DNA of 64,000 nucleotides from Gammaproteobacteria bacterium HGW-Gammaproteobacteria-11 (GCA_002840055.1 PGZJ01000005.1:92203-156202); one strand, 5' to 3'. Numbered from the stretch's first letter, positions 53,362 to 62,349 are shown. Numbers and translations: made by a program. The notes: generated by a model from the letters alone, not told the origin.

Positions 53362-53397
53362 TGCCATCATTGACAGTCCACAGACCTCGACTACCCT
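53362..53397 (+). promoter_or_regulatory. candidate promoter of the GMC dehydrogenase operon with the shared 17-base string
   Basis: TGCCATCATTGACAGTC (53362-53378) is identical to 7982-7998. TTGACA at 53370 and TACCCT at 53392 are 16 bases apart, the same spacing as in the other copy. It lies about 110 bases before the first gene of the operon. Confidence 0.4.
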
Positions 53398-53508
53398 CTT
53401 CATTGGGTGCCAGGGATCTGTGCCGTAGGAAGTGAGTCAGGATCGATTCACACCATTAGTCCATAGTGGATACAGTCTCCCCGGCTCCCTGTGCCGAGGA
53501 GAATAATA

Positions 53509-54855
53509 ATGCACAGCAGATACCTACGCCTGATGGGTAGCCTGGGTGCGCTATTGCCCGTGATAGCCACAGCAGACGTACTACCCGCTCTGTCACCCCA
53601 GATACCCCACGATGTCACCGTCACCAGTCCCGTCACCCTGGAGAGCCTGCAGGCCGACTTTGACCTGTTGTCCTGGCAAACCTTTGTTGCCCTGAACTGG
53701 CCGGTGCTACCCGATGGTCAGCCTGACACCAGTCAGACCATAGGCCAGCAGGATGCGCCCACGGTCTGGGAAAGCTGGAAGGAGAGTTACCAGATCTTCC
53801 TGCCCCAGGGACAGACCCCTGCAGCCTGGGACAGCCCCGCTAGCCTGCCAGAGGCTTGCGAGAATCTCGGCGAGGGCCGGTTGATCCAGCAAATGGGCAA
53901 GGTCCCGGATGTGCTGGATGAATTTATCCAGCCCTTTGAAACCGGGCCACTGGTCGACCAGAACGGGGTTTATACCCGCAACGACATTGTGGTCAACCGC
54001 AGCATGTTCGACAGCATCGTCAACAACGGCCTGTACAGTCAGCAGGGGCAGCAGCAGTTCCTGGCCAACAGCAATAACCGGATAGCCTTCGAGTGCGGCA
54101 ATAACCAGGGGCCGGTTGGCGCCATCATGGTCAAATCGGCCTGGAAAGTGCTGGGCAACGGTGACGACCCGAGTGACTTTCACAGTGTCAAGGCCCTGGT
54201 CTACACCCCGGCCAATGATGATCCGGACAAGGGCCCGATTCTGCCGGCCTCCTGCTCACTACAGCCCATGGGCCTGGTCGGCCTGCACATAGTGCACAAG
54301 ACCGACAATGCCCCGCAGTGGGTCTGGTCTACCTTCGAGCATGTGCGCAACGTGCCGGAACAGACCACCCCAGCGGATCAGCGCAAGGGGCCTTTCCTGT
54401 TCTATGACGCCAATGCCACCGATCGCCCGGTGAACGAACCGCCACCTCGGCCCTGGAACCCGGAACAGACGGCTACGCCTTCGCAGATCGTCCGTGAAAC
54501 GCCGCTGACGGCCGCCACCCACCAGCTCAACCAGTCCTTTCAGGCCAGCCTGCAAGCGGTCAATCCGGACTCGGTATGGGCCAACTATCAGCTGATCAGT
54601 ACCCAGTGGCCGACCGATCCGGCCGCCGACTGTATCAGCCCCTCACCAACCAATCCGCTGGGCACACCAGCACCCAATTTCCTCGCCAACACCACGCTGG
54701 AGACCTATATCCAGGGCAGCGTACCCCAGGCCTCGTCCAGCTGTATGGAATGCCATAACAATGCCACCACCAAGGTTACCGAGTCGCCGCGCACCAGCTT
54801 TGCCGACTTTACCTTTCTGCTGGAACGCGCCCAATCCACCGGTGCCAAGGAGTGA
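53509..54855 (+). CDS. periplasmic protein with C-terminal cytochrome c motif (dehydrogenase electron acceptor)
   Basis: A 448-residue protein from the ATG at 53509, eight bases after AGGAG. It has a Sec signal (about residues 1-23) and a single CMECH heme-binding motif at 412-416 near the C-terminus. Most of the protein (WQTFVALNWPVLPDGQPD and onward) is a large domain I do not recognise by name. Its place before a small subunit and a GMC flavoprotein suggests that it takes their electrons. The small-subunit gene starts four bases after its stop. Confidence 0.75.
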   Translation: MHSRYLRLMGSLGALLPVIATADVLPALSPQIPHDVTVTSPVTLESLQADFDLLSWQTFVALNWPVLPDGQPDTSQTIGQQDAPTVWESWKESYQIFLPQGQTPAAWDSPASLPEACENLGEGRLIQQMGKVPDVLDEFIQPFETGPLVDQNGVYTRNDIVVNRSMFDSIVNNGLYSQQGQQQFLANSNNRIAFECGNNQGPVGAIMVKSAWKVLGNGDDPSDFHSVKALVYTPANDDPDKGPILPASCSLQPMGLVGLHIVHKTDNAPQWVWSTFEHVRNVPEQTTPADQRKGPFLFYDANATDRPVNEPPPRPWNPEQTATPSQIVRETPLTAATHQLNQSFQASLQAVNPDSVWANYQLISTQWPTDPAADCISPSPTNPLGTPAPNFLANTTLETYIQGSVPQASSSCMECHNNATTKVTESPRTSFADFTFLLERAQSTGAKE

Positions 54856-54859
54856 CGCC

Positions 54860-55351
54860 ATGACGGATTCAAACCAACAGGATTTCAATGCCATGTCCTC
54901 TGCCCTGACCGGCATCCCGGAGGACAAACTAGCCCCGGAAATCGACCCCATCGGCTTGCCCCCGGTATTTTTGCAGGTGTGCGAAACCGGCATGGGCAGC
55001 GCCGCCTTCAACGCCTTGCTGACCCAGTATCGCAGTGCCAAGGCCGCCGGTCAGACCCCAGATCAGATTGCCGCCAGCCTGCTGGCTGACACCAGCAGTC
55101 AAACCGCGCAGGGCGCACGCTCACTGATGAAACTCTGGCTGCTGGGCGTCTGGTACCAACCCTACGACCTCAATGGGGTAGCCCAGGCCAGTCAACGAGT
55201 AGTCTCGGATCAGGCCTACAAGGAAAGCTGGGCCTGGCGGATAGCCCAGGCCCATCCCATGGGTTACAGCCAACTGCACTTCGGTTACTGGGCCAGCGAA
55301 CCGCCGCCATTGTCGGCCTTTGTCGGCATACAGGGAGGTAAGCAATCATGA
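54860..55351 (+). CDS. small subunit of a GMC-type dehydrogenase (gluconate-DH subunit 3-like)
   Basis: A 163-residue protein with AGGAG seven bases before its ATG. Its helical pattern, the LMKLWLLGVWY segment and an end around YSQLHFGYW resemble small subunits of sorbitol, fructose or gluconate dehydrogenases, which stabilise the flavoprotein. Those usually carry a Tat signal; none is visible here. The stop overlaps the catalytic-subunit start by four bases. Confidence 0.72.
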   Translation: MTDSNQQDFNAMSSALTGIPEDKLAPEIDPIGLPPVFLQVCETGMGSAAFNALLTQYRSAKAAGQTPDQIAASLLADTSSQTAQGARSLMKLWLLGVWYQPYDLNGVAQASQRVVSDQAYKESWAWRIAQAHPMGYSQLHFGYWASEPPPLSAFVGIQGGKQS

Positions 55352-57564
55352 GCACCCATCAGGCAGATGTGATCATCGTCGGGGCCGGACTGGCCGGCAG
55401 TATTGCCGCCTACCAACTGGGCCTGGCCAATCTCAAGGTGCTGGTACTGGAAGCGGGTTCGGCGATTCCGCCAAACCGTACCCAGTTCATGGAAACCTTT
55501 TACACCAGTACCCTGAAGACCCCGGAGTCGCCCTACCCACCCCAGCATGACGCCCTCGATCCGGCCCAACAGAACGCGCCCCGGGCAACCATTGCCGATC
55601 TGATCAACGGCTGGCAGAACCCGCAAACCAGCTATCTGGTGCAAAAGGGGCCGCTGGCCTTCACCAGCACCTATGAGCGGCTTGGCGGTGGCACCATGTG
55701 GCACTGGATGGGCACCGCCCTGCGCCTGCTACCGAATGATTTCAGGATCAACACACTCTATGGCGTGGGCATGGACTGGCCGATTGGCTACGACGACCTG
55801 ATGCCCTATTACGAGCTGGCCGAGGGCGAAATTGGTGTCTCCGCCAATGTCGCCGATCAAAGCTATCTGGGTGTGCATTTCCGTCCGGGCTACCAGTATC
55901 CGATGCATGCCATTCCCGCCTCGATGATCGACCAGGCCTTCAGCGCCGGGGTTGACGGTCATCAGTTCGATAATCTGCCCCTGCAGGTAACGCCAACGCC
56001 AGCTGGACGCAACTCGCAGTCGGACAATGGCCGACGCGTCTGCGCCGGCAATACCAACTGCACGCCGATCTGTCCGATTCAGGCCAAGTACGACGCCACG
56101 GTGACCATGAACCGGGCACTGGATACCGGCAATGTCACCATCCTGTATCAGACGGTAGCCAGTCGCGTGCTGGTGGGTGACGACAAACAGATCAGCGGTA
56201 TCGAGTTTATCCAGTACGACACCGCCAATGGGCCGCCCACAGGTCAAGGTGTGGCCGTAGGTCAACGTTACATGCTGGCCGCGCATGCCATTGAAACGCC
56301 CAAACTGCTGCTCAACTCGGCAAACTCCAGCTGGCCCAAGGGTGTCGCCAACAGCAGTGGTCAGGTCGGCTGCAGCCTGGCTGATCACCCGGTCTATCTG
56401 GCCTGGGGCATGATGCCCGAGGGCAAGGCGGTGTACCCTTATCGAGGCCCGATTGCCACCTCCGGCATCGAAAGCCTGCGCGACGGCCCGTTCCGCAATC
56501 AGCGCGCGCCCTGGCGTATCGAGATTGGCAACGCCGGCTGGAACTGGCCGGCGGGTGACCCCTACACCACCGTCTGCGATCTGATCGACGGCACTAACAA
56601 CGCCGGTGCCAATCCACTGCCCTCCGAGCCCGGGCCCAGTCTGACCTTGTCCGGTACCGCGCTGGTGCAGCGCCTCAACAGCTTGCTGATCCGACAATTC
56701 CGGATCGGTTTTCTGGTCGAGCAGGTCGAGGAAAATCCGGATAAGCCGCTGTGTTATATCGTGCCGTCCAAGGACTACACCGACCATCTGAACATTCCGC
56801 GCCCGGAAATCCACTATGACTTCTCGCCCTATACCCGCGCCGGTTTCAAAGCCGCCCGGCAGGCGGCCAGTTACATGATCCGCGAGCTGCTGGGTGCCGA
56901 TGAAGTGACCAATATGCAACCGGACCCTGCCAGCAGTCCCGGCATTTTCACCGACGGCAATGAAACCTTCAGCTTCAGTGGCGCCGGGCATGTCATGGGC
57001 ACCTATCGCATGGGATCTGACCCGAGCAATTCAGTGGTCAATCAGGAGCAGCGCAGCTGGGATCACAGCAACCTGTACCTGGTGGGCGATGGCGTCTTCC
57101 CCAGTACCGGAACGGCCAACCCGTCACTGACCATTGCTGCCTTGACCTTTCGCGCGGCTGACAGCCTGGCGACTGACCTGCTTGGCAAGACGGTGACTGT
57201 TCAAGCCAACCAGGCCTGGCAGGGCACGGGCGTTCAGGTGGACGGCAAGACCCGCCGAGTCAGTCTGTACCAGGGCGGCAGCTGGACTGCCAATCCGGCC
57301 AACGGCATGGTTGATGCCGACGGCCATGCCGGATTGCCAGCCAAGGCCGGGTATACGCTACCGGGTGCCAATGAAGGTGCCTTGATTGGTCGTATTGGCA
57401 GCAGCGGACCCGCCTTTCTGCTGGGGAATCAGGGACAGCTGCCCCGCGGCCAGAGCGGTGAACTGCAACTCTGTATCAATGATGATCTGACGGGTGAGTA
57501 TGGTGCCGGTCTGACCGACAACCAGGGCAGTCTGCAGATACAGATCGGCTTCGGTTCGCTCTGA
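55348..57564 (+). CDS. GMC oxidoreductase fused to a LecA/PA-IL-like lectin domain
   Basis: A 738-residue FAD enzyme. The FAD loop VGAGLAGS is at 11-18; H548 in GHVMGTYRMG and N591 in TANPSLTIAALTFR are the GMC catalytic pair. Residues about 616-738 form an extra domain resembling the galactose lectin LecA: GALIGRIGSSG, then a NDDLTGEYG segment, DNQGSLQIQIGF and an early Trp/Tyr-rich strand. The calcium-site Asp is kept but the following loop has a short insert. No Tat or Sec signal is present, although the partner cytochrome is secreted. Substrate is probably a sugar or alcohol, by family only. Confidence 0.83.
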   Translation: MSTHQADVIIVGAGLAGSIAAYQLGLANLKVLVLEAGSAIPPNRTQFMETFYTSTLKTPESPYPPQHDALDPAQQNAPRATIADLINGWQNPQTSYLVQKGPLAFTSTYERLGGGTMWHWMGTALRLLPNDFRINTLYGVGMDWPIGYDDLMPYYELAEGEIGVSANVADQSYLGVHFRPGYQYPMHAIPASMIDQAFSAGVDGHQFDNLPLQVTPTPAGRNSQSDNGRRVCAGNTNCTPICPIQAKYDATVTMNRALDTGNVTILYQTVASRVLVGDDKQISGIEFIQYDTANGPPTGQGVAVGQRYMLAAHAIETPKLLLNSANSSWPKGVANSSGQVGCSLADHPVYLAWGMMPEGKAVYPYRGPIATSGIESLRDGPFRNQRAPWRIEIGNAGWNWPAGDPYTTVCDLIDGTNNAGANPLPSEPGPSLTLSGTALVQRLNSLLIRQFRIGFLVEQVEENPDKPLCYIVPSKDYTDHLNIPRPEIHYDFSPYTRAGFKAARQAASYMIRELLGADEVTNMQPDPASSPGIFTDGNETFSFSGAGHVMGTYRMGSDPSNSVVNQEQRSWDHSNLYLVGDGVFPSTGTANPSLTIAALTFRAADSLATDLLGKTVTVQANQAWQGTGVQVDGKTRRVSLYQGGSWTANPANGMVDADGHAGLPAKAGYTLPGANEGALIGRIGSSGPAFLLGNQGQLPRGQSGELQLCINDDLTGEYGAGLTDNQGSLQIQIGFGSL

Positions 57565-57571
57565 GTAAAAG

Positions 57572-57598
57572 GAGGCCCGAGCAACTCAGCCGGGCCTC
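57572..57598 (+). terminator. hairpin after the GMC dehydrogenase operon
   Basis: GAGGCCCG (57572-57579) pairs with CGGGCCTC (57591-57598), eight base pairs with an 11-base loop, eight bases after the stop. No T-run follows. Confidence 0.6.
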
Positions 57599-57615
57599 TG
57601 GATCAGCTGTCAACA

Positions 57616-59247
57616 ATGCTCGGCAGGCAAGAACTCAGCCGCTATACTCGGATTGAATTTCTTACCGAGTCGCCCCTTCCCTTCATGCACGCTCTGTATT
57701 TTTCACCCATGTTGCTGGGCCTGTGCCTGCTGGTCGCCGTGGCCATAGCCGCCAGCGCCCTTTGGCGGATGTCGCGTCCCTACGCTGGCCCCGGTTTCTG
57801 GATGGCGGGCAGTTGGTCGCTGATTGGCGGCATTCTGTTGTTTATCGGCTTTATGGCCACTGGCAGTCCAACCCTCAATGTCCTCGGCAATGCCGGACAA
57901 CTGGCCGGTGAAGCCTTGTTTCTATTGGGTATTTTCCGCTTCATGGGTAAACCCTTGCCCTGGTGGACTGTGCCTGTCAGCGTCGGGCTGATGGTCAGCT
58001 TCAATATTCATTATTGGCTGTTTGCCGGTAATTCGGATTTCCTGATGGGGGTGTATTCGACTATCGCCGGACTGTTGCCAGTCCAGGCCATCTGGCTGTT
58101 GCTGCGCGAAAAGGCTGACTCAGCTACCCGCCCGGCACGTCTGCTGGTGGGTGTCAGTCTGCTGATCTATTCCGTAGTTACACTGCTGCGTGGTGCTCTG
58201 GGCTATCTCAATTGGTGGCAAGATCAGCCCTATGTCAGCCCGCATGAATCCTTCAGTTACCTGCTGCCCTATAACTTCGCCATCCCCGCACTGGTCATGG
58301 GCTTTGTCGGTGTTACCTTGATGACCATGCAGCGGATTCTGGCCAACAGCCAACAACACGCCGAGCAGGCTCGGTTGAGCTCACTGCGCTTTGAGCGTTT
58401 GCTCGGGGCCAGCAGCTCTGGAGTGGCGTTACTACAGAACAATCGGATTCAGGATGTCAATCAGCGCATGGAATATCTCAGTGGCCTGCCACGCAGGCAG
58501 TTGATCGGCCAGCCCGTTGGCGTGCTCTTTGTTGACCCGGCACAGCAACAGCTTGAGACTTACCTGAGTACCGGCACCGCGGGGCAATGTGATATTGATG
58601 CCCTGCACGCCGATGGCAGCAGTTACCCCGCTGAAATCAGCCTGTCACCCTTGACCGGAGAAAAGCAGGACATGATTCTGGAGTTGCGTGATGTCAGTCA
58701 CCGTAAAACGCTGGAGCACCAGCTGCAGCTGCTGGCAACCCAGGATTCGCTGACGGGCGCGCTCAATCGTCGTGCCTTCAACGAGCAGGCAGAAACCGAA
58801 ATACAGCGTACCGCTCGTCATCAGAATCCCTTGTGTCTGGCTGTGCTGGATCTTGATCATTTCAAGCGGATCAACGATGCCTTCGGCCACCTGTGCGGTG
58901 ATGAGTCACTGCTGCAGTTTTCGACCTTGTGTCGTCGACAGATTCGGCGCCATGATCTGTTTGCTCGCTTTGGCGGTGAAGAGTTTACCCTCCTGCTACC
59001 GGAAACCACCGCAGAAGCGGCTCGCCTGCTGCTTGAGCGCATTCGGCAGGAACTTGATAGTCTGCCGATGCAACATGAACAGGGCCGTTTCAACATGACT
59101 GTCAGCGCCGGTATAGCCACCTGGCAGCCAGGCGACACCCTTGAGACGCTGTTCCGCCGTGCCGACCAGGCCCTGTACCGTGCCAAGTCTGACGGGCGCA
59201 ACCGGGTTCAACTGTGGAGCGCCACTATGGAGGACAGCCAAGCATGA
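57616..59247 (+). CDS. membrane PAS-GGDEF diguanylate cyclase
   Basis: A 543-residue protein: about seven membrane helices (residues 25-245), a PAS domain (about 255-370) and a GGDEF domain to the end. GGEEF is at 453-457 with RRHD five residues upstream as an I-site, so it should make c-di-GMP with product inhibition. An ATG at 57685 is an alternative start; neither has a strong ribosome site. The stop overlaps the next start by four bases. Confidence 0.9.
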   Translation: MLGRQELSRYTRIEFLTESPLPFMHALYFSPMLLGLCLLVAVAIAASALWRMSRPYAGPGFWMAGSWSLIGGILLFIGFMATGSPTLNVLGNAGQLAGEALFLLGIFRFMGKPLPWWTVPVSVGLMVSFNIHYWLFAGNSDFLMGVYSTIAGLLPVQAIWLLLREKADSATRPARLLVGVSLLIYSVVTLLRGALGYLNWWQDQPYVSPHESFSYLLPYNFAIPALVMGFVGVTLMTMQRILANSQQHAEQARLSSLRFERLLGASSSGVALLQNNRIQDVNQRMEYLSGLPRRQLIGQPVGVLFVDPAQQQLETYLSTGTAGQCDIDALHADGSSYPAEISLSPLTGEKQDMILELRDVSHRKTLEHQLQLLATQDSLTGALNRRAFNEQAETEIQRTARHQNPLCLAVLDLDHFKRINDAFGHLCGDESLLQFSTLCRRQIRRHDLFARFGGEEFTLLLPETTAEAARLLLERIRQELDSLPMQHEQGRFNMTVSAGIATWQPGDTLETLFRRADQALYRAKSDGRNRVQLWSATMEDSQA

Positions 59248-59594
59248 ACTTGTCCCTTGGTCATGTGGCACTCGTGATGCTGGCCGCCTTGCTGGGCTAC
59301 TGGATCTGGCGCGGTATGGGTCTGCGTGACCGCGCCCTGATCCTGGTTCGGCAACACTGCAACAAGGCCGACGTACAATTGCTGGATGAGAGTATTGTGC
59401 TGAACAAGCTACGATTGGGCCGCAATGCAGCCGGCCAGATCAATCTGGTCCGCCGCTATGCCTTCGAGTTTACTGTCACCGGAGAGCGCCGCTACCCCGG
59501 GCATATCGAGTTGCATGGCCAGCGTCTTATGCATGTGGAGCTGGCACCGCACCCCTTTCCGGGCAATATCAACCCGGACCAGCCCCTGCTTTAA
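59244..59594 (+). CDS. DUF3301 membrane-anchored protein
   Basis: A 116-residue protein with one N-terminal membrane helix (VALVMLAALLGYWIW) and a conserved soluble part: RDRALILVRQHCNKADVQLLDESIVLNKLRL and RRYAFEFTVTGERRYPGHIELHG, the DUF3301 pattern. Function unknown. The ATG overlaps the preceding stop, so the two are translated together. In Pseudomonas the family often lies before a CobW-like gene, as here. Confidence 0.85.
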   Translation: MNLSLGHVALVMLAALLGYWIWRGMGLRDRALILVRQHCNKADVQLLDESIVLNKLRLGRNAAGQINLVRRYAFEFTVTGERRYPGHIELHGQRLMHVELAPHPFPGNINPDQPLL

Positions 59595-59606
59595 GTCACC
59601 TTCCAT

Positions 59607-59622
59607 GGTTCCACGTGAAACC
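59607..59622. promoter_or_regulatory. parS-like ParB binding site
   Basis: GGTTCCACGTGAAACC contains the 14-base core GTTCCACGTGAAAC, identical to the bacterial parS core (as in B. subtilis). The two half-sites are inverted with one asymmetry. It lies in a short intergenic gap close to glmU, a gene near oriC in Pseudomonas, where parS sites cluster. Confidence 0.75.
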
Positions 59623-59644
59623 CTCTGGAGTATTGGATAAGCTG

Positions 59645-60616
59645 ATGCTCAGCAACATACCTACCTATCTGATTGCAGGTCCACTGGGTGCCGGCAAGAC
59701 CAGCCTGATACGTCAATTGCTTGAACAGCGGCCCGTTGGCGAACAATGGGCGGTATTGATCAATGAATTTGGTCAGGTTGGCATTGATACCGCACTCCTG
59801 GCGGATCAAGCAAGGCAGGTTCAACTGGCTGAGATCCCCGGAGGCTGTCTGTGTTGCGTTAATGGCTTGCCCTTTCAGGTCGGCCTGGGCCGTCTGTTGC
59901 GCCGCGCCAAGCCGGATCGGCTGTTTATCGAGGCCTCAGGTCTTGGTCACCCCCTGAGTTTGCTGAAACAGTTGAGTCAACCGCCTTGGGTCGGTGTTCT
60001 GCAATTGCAGGGCTTGATCATGGTGCTCGATGTCGCGGCTCTTGCACGCGGCGAGCCGCTGGCTGAAGCACAGGAGCAGGCACTGCACAGCGCCGCGCTG
60101 ATTGTCATGAACAAGTCCGAAGCCCTGAACGACAGTATTCGTCAGCCGCTGGTCGCGCGTTTTGCTGCTATCCATCAGCATTGGACTGCTCAGGGCATGC
60201 TCAAACTGTCTGAACTGCCTGTCGCACCAGCTGTGCTTACCGAATTGCCGGTATCCGTCTTGCCCACTGAACAACAGGCGGCTGTCCTGCAGCAGCTGTG
60301 GCGCCATGTCGATGAGCTGCTGTGTTCAGAGCACAGTATGGATGGTTTTTTCAGCATAGGTTGGCGCGGCCATCCCGCACAGTGCTATGGCGAAACGGCC
60401 TTGCAGGCCTGGCTGACCCGTAACCCTTGGCAGCGCGCCAAGGGCATCGTCCACACAGACCAGGGCTGGTTAGCCTTCAATGCCGTCAGAGGTGAGCCCA
60501 TACGCTGGCAGCCCAGCGACTGGCGCCGGGACAACCGTATTGAGCTGATTGACTCACAGGCATTTGACCGCAACACGCTTGAGCGCGGCTTGCGGGAGGC
60601 ACAGATAAAGGATTAA
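59645..60616 (+). CDS. CobW/COG0523-family GTPase
   Basis: A 323-residue G3E GTPase, a putative metal chaperone. Walker A is GPLGAGKTS, the metal motif is GGCLCC (CxCC) and the NKxE-type guanine site is VMNKSEA; IEASGLGHP is the switch region. The C-terminal CobW domain ends near WQPSDWRRDNRIELIDS. The ATG at 59645 is used; a GTG at 59615 falls inside the parS-like site. The metal is unknown. Confidence 0.87.
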   Translation: MLSNIPTYLIAGPLGAGKTSLIRQLLEQRPVGEQWAVLINEFGQVGIDTALLADQARQVQLAEIPGGCLCCVNGLPFQVGLGRLLRRAKPDRLFIEASGLGHPLSLLKQLSQPPWVGVLQLQGLIMVLDVAALARGEPLAEAQEQALHSAALIVMNKSEALNDSIRQPLVARFAAIHQHWTAQGMLKLSELPVAPAVLTELPVSVLPTEQQAAVLQQLWRHVDELLCSEHSMDGFFSIGWRGHPAQCYGETALQAWLTRNPWQRAKGIVHTDQGWLAFNAVRGEPIRWQPSDWRRDNRIELIDSQAFDRNTLERGLREAQIKD

Positions 60617-60634
60617 TGTAAGCCTTTTTTGAAG

Positions 60635-61015
60635 ATGACCATGTTCAAAATACCCTCCCTGCTCAGCGCTCTTTGCCTCTGCACCCTGAGTCTCTGCTCG
60701 GGTCAGGTGTTCGCTGCGGCCTGCCTGATTGAATCCGATGACGACCAACTGCCTATTCGCATGTGCCAGCAGAACATCAGCATTCCGGATAGTCTGTTTA
60801 CCGACAACTTCTGCCAGCCAAACATCCCCGAGCGTACCTTCGAGGTCAGCTTTGTCGATCAGTGCCCGGCTGGGGCATACGGTATCTGCAATGGTGCGCA
60901 GGCTGAGGGTGTGGCCTATCAACAGGCTATTCACTATTACAGCGACCCGGATGACGCCCCCTTTCTCAAGGCATACTGCGAGCAGATCAGTTCCGGCAGT
61001 TGGGAAACGCCCTGA
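60635..61015 (+). CDS. small secreted cysteine-containing protein
   Basis: A 126-residue protein with an N-terminal Sec signal ending in CSGQVFA or VFAAA. The mature part of about 95 residues has six to seven cysteines (ACLIESDDDQLPIRMC, NFCQPNIPE, DQCPAGAYGIC, AYCEQI), which probably form disulphides. I do not recognise the family. Its stop abuts the convergent DUF192 gene. The start could be the ATG at 60635 or 60641. Confidence 0.65.
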   Translation: MTMFKIPSLLSALCLCTLSLCSGQVFAAACLIESDDDQLPIRMCQQNISIPDSLFTDNFCQPNIPERTFEVSFVDQCPAGAYGICNGAQAEGVAYQQAIHYYSDPDDAPFLKAYCEQISSGSWETP

Positions 61016-61477
61016 TCACAGTCGCGGTTGGGGAAAGTCCATGGCAGCACCCAGATCAAGTTGCTGCCCTACCTCCAGATTCAAACGTTGCACCGAGCCG
61101 GCTGCCAATTCCAGGACAAAACGCAGCGAGCGGTCTGCCTGATAGACTTGGCAGGGCATGGTCTCGCAGGGCGGAACGTTGGAGAAAATATGGGTAATTC
61201 TTGCCTGCCCATCCAGATACACCAGATCCAGAGCAATCACCATGTTGCGCATCCAGATCGCCGGCCGAGTGCCGGGCGGGAAATCAAACAGCATGCCTTC
61301 ATCGTCCGCCAGCTTTGCCCGCCCCATCAAACCCTGACGTCGACTCTCCGGATCTGCCACACGCTCCAGCAGCATGCGCTCACCCGCCAGTTCCACCACC
61401 AGCTTGCGCTCATCCGCTGTGGCATGGCCGCACAGCAGGATCAGACTCAGGCCAAGTAGACAAAGTAGTTGCCGCAT
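61016..61477 (-). CDS. DUF192 secreted protein
   Basis: A 153-residue protein with a signal peptide (RQLLCLLGLSLILLCGHATA). The DUF192 body is clear: DPESRRQGLMGRAKLADDEGMLFDF, then AIWMRNMVIALDLVYLD and VLELAAGSVQRLNLEVGQQL. The family fold is known from structures but its role is not. The start shares base 61477 with the stop of the PilZ gene, so translation is coupled. Confidence 0.88.
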   Translation of the reverse strand: MRQLLCLLGLSLILLCGHATADERKLVVELAGERMLLERVADPESRRQGLMGRAKLADDEGMLFDFPPGTRPAIWMRNMVIALDLVYLDGQARITHIFSNVPPCETMPCQVYQADRSLRFVLELAAGSVQRLNLEVGQQLDLGAAMDFPQPRL

Positions 61478-62349
61478 CAGAGATTATCCTTGAGCAAATT
61501 CTGGTAGACCATGTTGGTCAGGTACAGTCTGTCCTGTTCATTCAAATCCACAAACTCGACACCCGTTGCCACCTGTGCTGGCGTGGGTTCTTCCTTGCTG
61601 ACGGCGCGCACCTTGGCGCTGATGGTCAGGTACACATCAAGCCCGGACGGGTTGATGCGAAACGCCAGCTTGATATCCTCGCCCTTGTCCCCGAGCGGCC
61701 TGGCTGACAAGAGTCTGGCACCACCACAACTGAGGTCGACAATCTTCGCTGCCTGTTGACCCGCCGATGAGGTCACGGCCGTGACCAGCTCGACACTTAC
61801 CCGGGAAGAGCCCCGTATGCGCATGGACTGAACACTTTGCGGGTAAGCCAGGTGCAGATAGGGAAAGGGTGACAGGTTGGCCTTCAACACCCGGGTCTTG
61901 TAGGCCACAGCATCCTTGCCAACGAAACCGCGGACCAGAAACTGCTGACCTTCCTTGATAAACACCAGCCTACCCTGGGAGAGGGGTGCGCTGACGATCA
62001 GGCTGATCGGCGCATGGTAGCCGATCATGCGCACCTGATAACGCTCGGTGTTGCCGGTACTCAGGGTTTGCAGTTGCACCAGATCGCCCGGTGTTAGCTT
62101 GATCTGCGCCAGACTGGAAATCTGTACTTCTGCCTGCTGACCATTGCCCGCCACATCGAGCTTTTCATCGGTTTCGCGGCTTTCCGGTGCAGCGCGGAAC
62201 AGCCCCATTTTCATCAGCTGTATCAACAATGGCTTACTGTCGATGACCTGTGCCTGCTCAAGTAGCACATTACCCTCGGCATCCGTGATATCCCAGGGCA
62301 GCGCTGAGCCCAGGGGAATATCCTCTTCATTCAGGGGGATCAGGGGCAC
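61477..62349 (-). CDS. YcgR-like PilZ c-di-GMP receptor
   Basis: A 290-residue protein. An N-terminal extension (about 1-60) precedes a YcgR-type flagellar-brake domain (about 80-175) and a PilZ domain (about 180-290). The c-di-GMP motifs are intact: RGSSR (RxxxR) and DLSCGGARLL (DxSxxG). YcgR slows flagella when c-di-GMP is high. It is one of several c-di-GMP genes in the window. It lies 145 bases from glmU, a gap with no gene. Confidence 0.88.
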   Translation of the reverse strand: MPLIPLNEEDIPLGSALPWDITDAEGNVLLEQAQVIDSKPLLIQLMKMGLFRAAPESRETDEKLDVAGNGQQAEVQISSLAQIKLTPGDLVQLQTLSTGNTERYQVRMIGYHAPISLIVSAPLSQGRLVFIKEGQQFLVRGFVGKDAVAYKTRVLKANLSPFPYLHLAYPQSVQSMRIRGSSRVSVELVTAVTSSAGQQAAKIVDLSCGGARLLSARPLGDKGEDIKLAFRINPSGLDVYLTISAKVRAVSKEEPTPAQVATGVEFVDLNEQDRLYLTNMVYQNLLKDNL

